64,000 nt of DNA from Irpex lacteus (taxonomy: Eukaryota > Basidiomycota > Agaricomycetes > Polyporales > Irpicaceae), in assembly GCA_001986395.2 (NCBI GenBank), contig MQVO02000019.1:248001-312000 (forward strand), read 5' to 3'. A model generated the notes under the pieces. It had not been told where the DNA came from. It worked only from the letters and a program-made list of their open reading frames with translations, and did not search any database. The stretch's first letter is position 1; every line of letters starts with the position of its first letter. Of the stretch, positions 50,831-60,967 are shown piece after piece. The translations under genes were made by a program, and so were the position numbers.

Positions 50831-52619
50831 TCGAGTCAGGGTTTCAGCGGCTGGAGTGGGTTCAGTTAAGTTGGAGCCAAAGCTTCGAGTCAATGATCAC
50901 AAACTTGAGGTGCGTCGATGAGGTCTGAAGCTGAAGCAGTTTGAGGCTCATGGAAGAACAACTTGAATGTGGAACTGCGTACTATGGCAAGCGCTCCTGA
51001 TCGATGCCATGAGGTACTAAGTAAGTACTCAGTACTCAACGCTGAGCATGTGGTGTACGCCAATAATACGCCGGTACAAGGCCAATAGCCATTCGTTTCC
51101 TCAAGCTTGAAGCTTCACATTTTTCAGGAACGGCTGTAGGCTTCGCACACTGCTCAGAATACAAGTACAAATATTCAGTCCTTAGATCATAACGTGAGAA
51201 GCCTTCCCAGAATGCAGCGATTCACATCAGGGTCCATAGCATTACAAGGGCGTGATGAATATTCTAACGCAGTAGTAAGAGGGAGACTAGACAATAAGCA
51301 TAATCTAGGGTTTCGAATATCATAGATGGGTCACAAGCAGTGATTCATTCTGGGGGCGAGTGCCATGAATGGAATTTGTAACTTGCTTATTGCGCCGCAA
51401 TGGAGAGTAGCTTCGATGAAATCGCCAATGGATACGCCATGTTCCTGAGACCTCTTGCACTATTTCCGAGACAACCAAGTTTTGCGGTACCTCTGATACT
51501 CTGAGCGTGAGGCCAATGACAACAGCCATGGGAATGAAGTACACATACTTGGTTCATTGGTGCCAGAGCCATAATCCAAGAAATGGGCAAGGAGTTGACA
51601 GATACGTAAACATAATTGGCCAAGCTTAGTGCAATGCTCGGTGATGGTAAGTGTGAACGACGTCAAAGACCCTGTGACGCCCTGTGCAGCACAGCCGAAG
51701 TGAGAAGAATGATCAACGGTTTGCGAATAGATTCTTACAGCAACTTCCAGATTGAGCTCACCACTGTGAGGGTGCTGACCGGGAGGGATGTTATCGTTCG
51801 CATTATCCATAGCATCGTCCAGACGGCCGCACTCTCCATTCGAAATGATGCTAGCTACATTAACCCCCAGCGTACCACGATGGTGAAACCGTATGCGTGT
51901 CGTTTCACTTGCAGAGGTGTCCGTCGCGAGCTGCTTCTGTGTTTCGGGCTTGGCTCAGGCGGACAGTCTTGACCCATTGCGTCGCATTAAACCAATATCG
52001 AATATGGGTTCGAGTCGGGCTTGATGTTTGGAGCGACGAGCGGAAGTGTGGGGCGGATTGAGGTGATTTGTTTGGGAGGAGCGACGGAGAGGCTTGTTAT
52101 CCATGGTGGGCCGTGGCTGGGGATTTCGACTCGGGGGGATGCCAACGCGCATGAAGTCTCCTACATTGGAGGTAGCTTTAGCATGTTGCGCCGCCAGGCA
52201 GGTATTGCATCTCCACTTGGAATGCCCAGGGCCGACGATACGCGAGATAACTGGTACTAGAGCGCAGGCCCGGGAAGAGGTGACCCAAAGACAGCCCACC
52301 TCTTCCCCCTTCTTTCGCGCATATTGATCAGCTAATCGCAGTCAGCCGCGCCTCAAGCACACTTCATCGTGCTCTCGGATTCACGTCCGCAACGATCGAC
52401 GTGACTAAGTCTTCCAGGGTGTGGCAGCAGTCAACGCTTCGTAACCGGGACTCTCGAATTGAGTGAGCATCTGAAACCTATGACTGGTATATCGTGAGAA
52501 AGATCCAATATTTGATTTCAAAGACCTGCTTGTGAGATTTTTGCGGTCTCGACACCAACATTGGTTGTAGGACGTCGCGTTAGATGAGAGTAGACTTCAA
52601 GAGGCGACGAGCGTCGCGG
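50831..52619. other. Intergenic region upstream of DUF6535-B
   Basis: No gene recognised. A plus-strand frame at 52021-52260 (GGATERLVIHGGPWLGISTR) has no family match I know. The segment ends at the duplicated block near 52620. Confidence 0.35.
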
Positions 52620-52880
52620 CGGCGTGAGACCTTGTTTTGGCGCCCGAAGCTTCCCAAAGAGGAAGTCGAACGAGACTTGTCTCCGCGCCATCATGACCTC
52701 TCTCGCTTAGCCCCCACCGACGACTTTCGTCATAGCCTGGCCTCCCCATGTGAAGCCTTTCCACCGTGTCGCGCGATCCGTAGGGTTTCATACAGTGGTA
52801 ATGCATCTTCAATCGCGGTCGACGCGACTTGTCACGCGTTACGCGGCGTGTCAGCAAAGTCACACTTCGTGCAAGTAAGC
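52620..52880. repeat. Segmental repeat, unit 2 (paired with 44460-44770)
   Basis: See the unit 1 block: the shared anchors here are at about 52649 and 52815-52865. Spacing between anchors is about 165 bases here and 200 in unit 1, so the copies have diverged by indels. Confidence 0.55.
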
Positions 52881-53935
52881 TTGCGACTGTGGCCATCTCC
52901 ACACTATCAACATCCGTAAACATCCTGGCACTAGATGCTGCGACAACGGCGATGACTTGGACGCACGGAGCTGTAGGCTGGAGAACTCCTCGCTTGAGTA
53001 ATTGAGTGTCCCTCTGGCAGTTGTTGTGCGATTCATGCATACTGAGTGAAACTCATCCTCATATATCATCGTAAATTCACTAATAACGTGAGCAACACAC
53101 AATAGTCGTAGCTGCGAGTTTAGGGATATGCGAAGCAAAACATGGTGGAGGACTTCTACTTTGGTTCGCGACAGCCTGCCCTCGGTCTCGTCACGATCTC
53201 AATGCGAGAACATGCACCGACTTGTTATGTTACGGTGCACAATGAGAACATCACACGACGCCGGAAAGAGATAGAGAGTGAGAGTGGGAATGAGCGAAGG
53301 GTGAGTCACCTATAATGTGCTTGTGTTTGCCTTGGACTGAGTCCCTTCTTTTGGTCCCTTCTCAGCAACTAATAATTTCGCTACATACCGTCAAGCTCTC
53401 CAGGGTGACGACCGACCAATCTGCCTCTTTCTCCGCCATCGAGTGGCCTGCGGCAGCGTCTCCGAGTGCAATCAAAGGTATTGATGCCATTGTCAACGCA
53501 GCTATGTCTGACGGTGTCGGGAACCATAGCACACGGGATTTACCTGTGATGCGCTCATATACCTACAAGCCTGCTCGTGTGGAGAGAAGAACAACGATAG
53601 GTCGCCGTTCTCGACCATGACTATCGGCACTATGAAATCCTATTCATGCTGGCTCCGCAGACGGAATTCACGGCTCGCCAGTCGAGACTGACATCAACGC
53701 GGACGTCTACACATCAATCTGCGTTGTCATTGCTGGCCAGACCGTACAATCTCCGTTATGAGCAATTCTCCACCTTAACCAGCTTGTTCACTCGCTCAGA
53801 TATTGTCCGTGCAGTCATCGTCACGAAAGCTCAGTCCTATTCAAGCTCCCGATCATCGCGTTCACCACACCTCCCTTCAAGCTATCGTCGGCATCGTGAT
53901 CAACGGCTATGGTGCGTCAGTGCCGGCGCCGTAGT

Positions 53936-54562
53936 TTGTATCACTATCGGTCACTACTTCCGCATCCACAATGTCGCCTTCAACTTTCGCCGTGTCTCGT
54001 TAAGGAAGGACACTGGGTTTGGTCTTCAAGTGTGTAGGGCGAGCCTGAGGGAGAGGTGTTCGTCCGTGAGTAATTAGTTACGTCTATGCCGTCCAATAGT
54101 TTGGCTACGAGATTGGACGGGCTGAGCTCATGTAGGTCCCATAACTACGATGCATTAATACAATAACGAAAGCTGACTTTCTCTACTCAGAACTAGGACG
54201 ATCAAGGTGCTAGCGTCACGGTGTCGAGCACTAGCAGAGATGGCACGGCATAGGTCGGTCGCATACTTGTCGTTTTTAGAAGACATGCACGCTGACCTGC
54301 CAGTGCCCGCTACAGAAGTATAAACCCACACCATACACGTCCGTATACTGGAGGAGCGATCCGTCTAAGCCCGCCATCAACGTCTCAATTGCATCGCAGG
54401 GCGATCGGGTACGTACGCGCAGCTCACCAGGACATTCACATCCTGAGCATGGTTTCGTTCTTACACATGTACTCTTTCGGCGAACGTATGACTGTCCAGA
54501 CCCAGGATGGGTGGATTTTCGCTGTTCGCCACCTACTTCCGCTTACTGCCCGTGATGATTAG
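53936..54562 (+). pseudogene. Decayed fucose-lectin gene, relic 2
   Basis: The stretch 54089-54140 matches the blade exon end of the intact lectin (TGCCGTCCA-TGGTTTGG-type, then GAGCTCA-GTAGG) but with frame-breaking changes. 54355-54412 matches the exon encoding DPSKP and NVxIAS with its GTACGT donor. 54470-54562 matches the final exon, ending CTTCCGCTTACT and a stop. The acceptor before the final exon has changed from ACAG to ACAT. The start and first blades are not recognisable, so homology probably begins further left (possibly 53300). Confidence 0.65.
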
Positions 54563-54639
54563 GCGGCGTTTTCATCGGCATGTCGAGATACGTTAGGCTA
54601 CGAGGCACGCGGTTGTCCGAGTTGGTCATGTGCCAAACT

Positions 54640-55270
54640 TCGAGCTTCAAGTATTACCCCTTTCCTTTACGCGTGTCTCCTTCAGCTTCAATTTTTATCT
54701 ATTGGCCTTCATTTTTCCTTCAATGCGCTCCTTACGATCGGGAAGCGGTCTTATCTCATTTCATTTCGTCTTATTTGTCTCCTTACCCCTTTCCCCGAGT
54801 TTCTCCCGCTCCCCTTCGTCCGTTACTACTGTCTTTCACGCTCATTGTTTTGTCTAGGCTGTATGGAATTTCATTACAGCCCAGTCGTGTGCTTGATCGC
54901 GGAGTTCCACTCCTGGCAGGAGTCTGCTTTGATCTTCCGCCCTCCCGTGACATGCTTTTCGGGGTCCTTTCACTCTTCCCTGCGTTTCTGCCCTTCGGTG
55001 TATGGCTTCCATCTCACTCCTACCTTGGCATCTGTATGTCTATCCCGTTTTGTCTCCTGATACCTGCCACGCGCTCTTCCTTGCTTTTCTCTCCCATCGT
55101 GCTGTGATGATTTCGCTTTGCCTTTGTGATCGGGACCCCAGACCACTCCCGCGCGCTTACCTAAGTTTCACGCGCTCCCACAGTCCGACTCGCGGTCGCT
55201 CTTCATCACTCCGCTCATATATATATCTTTCTTTCGCCCTTCGTTCTTTCTCACTTCTTGCTTTGCAGAT
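54640..55270. other. 630-bp pyrimidine-rich tract
   Basis: The plus strand is strongly enriched in C and T over this whole stretch, with many TTTC, CTCC and CTTT runs. The 175-residue open frame across it looks like a by-product of the skew (Ser/Pro/Phe/Leu-rich, no domain). It lies in the lectin-relic/DUF6535-C convergent gap, which is about 1 kb here instead of 0.3 kb in unit 1. Confidence 0.5.
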
Positions 55271-55550
55271 GATGGCACTACTATCTCTGCGGTGTAACCT
55301 CTTACAGTGGTATTGTCTTTTTTTGCTTTCACGGAGCGTTACGGGAAGCGAGGCAGCCCTTGTATAGATGCAGCGTACCACGAGATTTCTTTGCTGCAGC
55401 TCGATCGCTAAATACATGCGTACTTACGCATCGACGGCATTTATGCAGGTGTTGGTCTGTTACAATCACAGCCTAAGCATCGTCCGTCCTGGCTTGCCAA
55501 GTGGAACATAAACTACTGATAGTTGCTGTACGTCGTAATCAATACCTGTC

Positions 55551-58542
55551 TCACACGAATAAGAAAACATAACTCCGTACCTGTTCCGCTGTTTCCACTC
55601 GCACTGATTCTAGAGCCCGACGAACCCTCCAAGATACCCTCATTCTCGTCAAAGGCGAACTGGTATACGGAGCGATACTCCTGATCAGTCTCTCGGGAAC
55701 AAGGCCATATCCCTCTCGCCAGCTGTTCGACCATTCCGCGTAAAGTTCGTCGTCGCCGTTTTGTCCTCTTGTCCACGCACGAGACGGTCCTCCCTCCGCC
55801 CAGAAAAGCATATTCAGCATGTGATCTGCCACTGCAGCCTTATCGTCGGCCAGGGGTCGCAGCTGATCGCCTACAGCGGGGCCGTCGATGCGGTCAAGAA
55901 GTAAATTGTAGAGAATAGCCCACTTCTCGCGAGGTGGCTGCACGACGACGAGAAATCTGCTCATGCCCGTTGCAAAGTAGCACAGCTTCAGAGCATCAGC
56001 ATTGGACATGGGTTTCTTGATGTCGGCGAGCCTCGTCGAAACTGCGTTAGTAAAGTTATCTAGTCGCATGTTCCAATCTGTGAATGCATTCTCAGTACAG
56101 CCGCTGCTGAATGAAGTCAAGCGGTGAGATGACACATACCGAATGCGTGCATCCTGATGCCGTAGGTCGGTTGATCAGTAGCTAGACGATCTGGAAAGCG
56201 TCGGATAAAGACACGTAGCCAGTCCAAAGGAGCTTGCAACAATGCGTCCACAAACACCAAGGCCAGATCCCGCTGGGAAAGCAGCGCGCTCAAGATGAAA
56301 TCGAAGGAGTTCTCCTGGGAGTAATGAACCAAGGAGGCCTTCCCGAAGTACAAGAGCCGAATGATCGCTCTCAAGACAGTTGAGAGGTCCATATCTGCAT
56401 CAGCAAAGGTCCCGCGTTCTTGGCGCAGAATACTTTCAGTGCCAACGAGAAGTAAGCCCACCAAGTCGCATGCGACTCGTGGTGGTAAATGATCCAATGG
56501 CCAGTCATCTACATTAGGTTGGCGGCGAGAGTGAGGGAGGATGAAAGATCCCTCTCCGTCAAGCCCGCCGTACTGTCTGATTGTGATGAAAACGGTGTCT
56601 AGAAGTGGGCCAGTCCCCACATCCATATGATCCCAGAGCTTTCCAAGCCCTTGCAGTAGTAGTCGAGCCTTGTCCTCGGAGAGGTCATATCCTTCGTCAT
56701 TGCGTTCTACAACAGCTGTTTCGAGGGCCCTATTTAATAATGTCTGTATCGTATCCGGGCCACGTGCCTGGTAATGAGAGCCTCTGACAAGATAGAGGCC
56801 GTCCTCGGATATGGACAGTCAGATAGCGCAAGCATAATCATGCACATGAGCACCGTCTGGTATACCGAATCATCGATGTTCCACGCGTTCAAAACCATAG
56901 TTCCGCAAGCGTAGCGGGCATTCGCGGCATAGTGGGACATGACAGTGCAAATAGCTTTCCGAGTCTGTTTCGAAACTTGTCGTAGATTCAAAATTGGTAC
57001 CGGGAATGGAGGGAGTAACCTGGGCCCACGTGGACCAGGGACGCTGACTGTAGGAGCGGACGGGAAACCTCGGTTTACCAGTATAGTCCGTAGGAACTGT
57101 TCAAACTGTTCCGCCTTGCAATCAATGTTGTCCATTGCTTCAGCAATAGCTGTATTAAGCAGCTCGTCGTCGGATTGTATGGAGTCCACTGTTCCGAGGA
57201 TCTCTATATCTTTCTCTGTATGTGTCATCATTCGTGCTTCGTCTTGGTCGGCGAGGAAGGCAGACCATCTCGTCAGAGGTTTCTCTACTTTAGCAAGAAG
57301 TCTCTCCTTGAGACGTCTCTGCGATCCGCGTGGCGAATGAGAAAGAATGGTGCGACAAGTCACAGAGGCGGCTTTAGCGACCCGGCCAATAAACCGATGA
57401 ACGGACTGTACACCAGTTTCAGCAATGCCGTGCGATAAGGGCAGCGTGGGAGGAACAAGGGCAAGACTGTCACAGTGCAAAAGCAGAATGTCCATCCAAG
57501 GACCAGAGGAAGCGTAGTATACTCAACACTCGCGTGCACAGACGCAGTGAAGAAACACAAGCCAGCAAAGAAGAGAGCTAGGGCAAGTTGAAGAAGGAGC
57601 GGCAGTACGGCAGCGATCTCGAACACTTTCCATTGGACAAGCCCAGGATAGCGTAAGTGACGCAGACGGAGTCGAGCCTGAGGTGAGGGGCTCTCTGCGG
57701 CGAGAAATTCACGAAGCCACTGCTTAACGAGTATACCGAAGGAGGCAGTGACCAAGCTGAATAGCAGGCTCGCGAACCAAAGAACATTGACGCGTATGTC
57801 GGCTGCGGAGGGTTGAAACGTCTCCCCGGCGAAAGGAGATGCAGTGCTGTTAAGCATTCCAGCCTGCAAGCTATAACTGGAGGTCTGTAAAGCGATCTGA
57901 CGGAGAACGAGAAGGCTTTGGGTGGCGGGATCCTCGAGAAGATTCTGGTAAGACTCGATCAGGAATGCGGTCAATACTGCCGAGAAGAGACCAGCCTTTT
58001 GGGAAAGCGGTCAATCCTGGTATCGAGAACTGAAAGAAGCAGGGAACGACATACGAAAACGAGTAAAGTATCTACATCTTCTTTGCAGTCTTTCACCTTT
58101 TCCTCGTCAAAGTTTCGAACTGCATGTGCCATGGCAGCCCAACCAGTGGGTTGGCCATACAGCGTTAGCTGAGGCCTTCTCTCCCGAGCGTCGCGATAAT
58201 TCGTTTGATCTTTGACTGTAGAATGCATTATCAGCCATTCGCGATGTCAATGATGCTATTCGCTGTAAGTATTCGGTTGGCAGCTGGAACAGACTTGCCT
58301 TGTGAACTGTGCCAGTCGCCTTTCTTCCGTGATTTTCCTGGCAAGGATGTCCTCTCGAGCTTTCGCCCAGCCCCTACATAGTGGAGCGAGCTTCTACGAG
58401 GGTTATTTCTCCTCTCTGACCTGGACGAGTTACTAGTTAAACTGGAGCGGGACGACCTGGCAATGTTCTCGCTACCCGCATCTTGTTCCGATTCGGAGAT
58501 GACAGCAGGATTATCGGGCGATTGAGGGACAATGGGTTGCAT
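55551..58542 (-). pseudogene. DUF6535 membrane protein, copy C (two frameshifts)
   Basis: Exon 1 starts MQPIVPQSPDNPAVISESEQ (58542). Exon 2 has GWAAMAHAVRNFDEEKVKDC and DTLLVF. The long exon carries TAFLIESYQNLLEDPATQ, ASLLFSLVTASFGILVK, LPLVLGWTFCFCTVTVLPLF and VDSIQSDDELLNTAIAEAMD. Two single-base losses relative to copies A and B break the frame: between 57416 and 57417 (the GCT after ALLK), and between 56806 and 56807 (in CPYP-EDGLYL). The last exon begins DWNMRLDNFTNAV after an intron. Otherwise full length, so decay is recent. Confidence 0.78.
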
Positions 58543-60069
58543 TTTATGGCTGGGGAGAGCAGGTCACTCCCTGTTGCAATATATATGAGCTTTGAAGCTC
58601 GAAGCTCGAAACTCGAATTTCGAAGGTGGACCTGCGCCGCCACCATGGCGCCTCACACTATGGTGCTTGGCCGGCCGGCCGGAAGATACCGAGCCCTTGT
58701 ACACACCAGACTTGACCAGAACACATATGCACACGCTTTATGCACACGCTTATATGTCCAGCTTCTTCTGCTACCTTCGTCTCATCTCTGAGGTCAAGTC
58801 CCCTCTGTTCATGTGCGTGCGAAACATAGGCAAGACACGACGTGGGAAAGAAATAAAGGGCTACAGAGAATGTGTATGGAAATCGGTATGAAGGGTGAGT
58901 AACGTGAGTAACTCACCTTCGCTCGTATTGGGCTTCTTTCTCAGCGACGAACAAGAGGATCGCTCAGTAGCCCTAGTGCAATACAGTCAAGTTGGGTGCG
59001 ATGATGAACAACCAATCCGCTTCTTTGCAACGCCATCGACCAGTGCACGGCAGGGTCTCACAGTGATATCCATACCCCCGTCAATATTGCCCATGCCGTT
59101 TCCGAGGATGCCTGGGCCGTAGTACACCGAATTTATTTGCGGTGCGGGTATGTGCGGGCTCGCTAGCGTGGGGAAAAGAACAAGGACGACGACGCCGTTT
59201 TCAAGGATTAATTGGTACGTGTAACGTGGTGCACCGCTCCGAACACTGTGACATATGCTAACCCCTTGCACGCGTCTTGTAGCGTAAACCTGGGCGATCT
59301 GCTCGTGCGCGAACACTTCGTCTCCCCCGCCCCCTTCCAGAGCGACCCCGTCGTCCACGCAAAATGAGACCTCTCCAGCACTGGCAACCCCACCAACTTC
59401 CTCACGGCACCTTCGTCACCGAAGAAGACATGGCTCAAATTGCCGCTGCCCTGGCCTCAACTGGATCCGCCTGCCCATCTCGGTCTGGGCGATCGAGAAG
59501 TGGGAAGACGTCGGGAGCGTGGACACACTAAACGGAGCGGAGGACGCAGAGCCGTCCTTGCAGAAGGTGTGCTGGATGTATATATTGAGCGTCTTCGAGT
59601 GAGTGAGGAAGTATGGGATCAGGGTCAACTTGGACTTGCATGCTATATCGAAATCGCAGAATGGTGAGTGGGAGTCTCTGTGGTTAGCGAGGGAAGGCTG
59701 ATGTCGATGGTGTGTCCAGGGTATAAGCACTCTGGGAAGCTTGGACTTGGGCAGATGAACTTCATGTACGGCGTAGTGGGCTATGCGAACGCGCAGCGTA
59801 CTTTGGATTGCATTAGGACGATCACTCCCGCAGCTGATCTCTGAGGTGAGTAATGTGATTTTGAGATCGCTGTGGGTGAGAGGGACGCGTAAATGCGTAA
59901 CTGGAAGGCGTCGACAACGTAGCAGTGTGTCTACTGGATGGACCACCACGTTCGCGTGTGTGGCAATATGTAGTCTGACGATGCCTGTATTTAGTGCCCC
60001 TTTTAGCCTCAATACGTTGATGGCATCCCGATGTTCAGCATTCTCTCCCGAGACCCTACTGCTGACGAG
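58543..60069. other. Module boundary region between DUF6535-C and lectin relic 3
   Basis: Contains two tandem copies of TATGCACACGCTT (58726-58751) and a run of CTCGAAG-type repeats near 58590-58622. The stretch around 58930-59035 (CTCAGCGACGAACAAGAGG, then AACCAATCCGCTTCTTTG) loosely matches 53360-53435 upstream of lectin relic 2. No intact gene found. Confidence 0.4.
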
Positions 60070-60490
60070 ATAATCACAGGCTCTACTTAGAGCTCAGGCG
60101 ATCAGGCATCATGATTCGAGAGAGGCGCTACCATAGAGTGCCGGGCAGAGGTGGCATGGCATGGCATAGGTCAGTTACGCAATTCCGACTATCAAAGGCA
60201 TGTACGCTGATTTGCCTACCGTAGGAGTATCATTCTATACAACGCATTCATAATGGAATCTCAGTGGCCCTGTTTTCCGAGAGACAACCCATCTAACACT
60301 GCCCTCAACGTCCCGCGTGCGTGGACTGGCGATCGCGTACGTCCGTGCAACTTACTAAGTCGATTCACATCCTGAGTATGGCCTTGTTCTTATACAGACG
60401 CCCCTTCGGCGAGCTTACAACCGCCCAAATGGGTGAGTTCCCGCTGTTGATCACTCACAACTTGAACCGCTTACTACTTGTGATAAACAT
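60070..60490 (+). pseudogene. Decayed fucose-lectin gene, relic 3
   Basis: 60080-60160 matches the intact lectin's exon for RVYFQLGQSGIQERCW with many changes (CGATCAGGCATCATGATTCG against CGGACAGTCAGGCATACAAG). 60210-60232 keeps GATTTGCCTACCGTAGGAG. 60285-60420 matches the last two exons, including GCGAGCTTACAACCGCC. The reading frame is broken at several points. It faces DUF6535-D, as relic 2 faces C and the intact lectin faces B. Confidence 0.6.
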
Positions 60491-60967
60491 GTCAATATGA
60501 TACGTTCCGCTACGAGGCACGTGAACATCGATACGGCCTCAATGTCAATGTACTATTTATTACCAACTATGACTTCACGACCTCTCGACCATGACGTCGC
60601 TGTTGTTGGTTACATCCAAACCGCTCATTTTTTCGTAACATGAGAGGTCTTAGCTACCGTCACATTTATCTTCCAAACGGTGTAAGTCATGACACGGTTT
60701 TATCTATGGTTTGTCTTGGTGTCAGCATTTCTGTAGATAAAATGTAGAAGAAATGTCTGACCTATGTATCTACAAAGTACGGTTGCGTCTACCAGACATG
60801 TTTGATTTGCAGCAATTGCCTAGTGCCGTACGTTCCTGAAGAAACTCCGATTCGCAATCTATATTTCTGTACGGTATGAATGACTCTTGACTCCTCTCAG
60901 AGGAGAAAATCTACATACTGTAGCCTATGCAACAAAGAGACGCTACTGCACCTGAGCTAAGATAGTA

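Noticed and set aside
52021..52260. Plus-strand frame with GGATERLVIHGGPWLGIS as a possible gene
   Set aside because: No start context, no homology I recognise and no neighbouring exons; kept only as a note in the intergenic entry.
54580..55107. 175-codon plus-strand frame after lectin relic 2
   Set aside because: Explained by the pyrimidine-rich composition; no start context, domain or splice signals.
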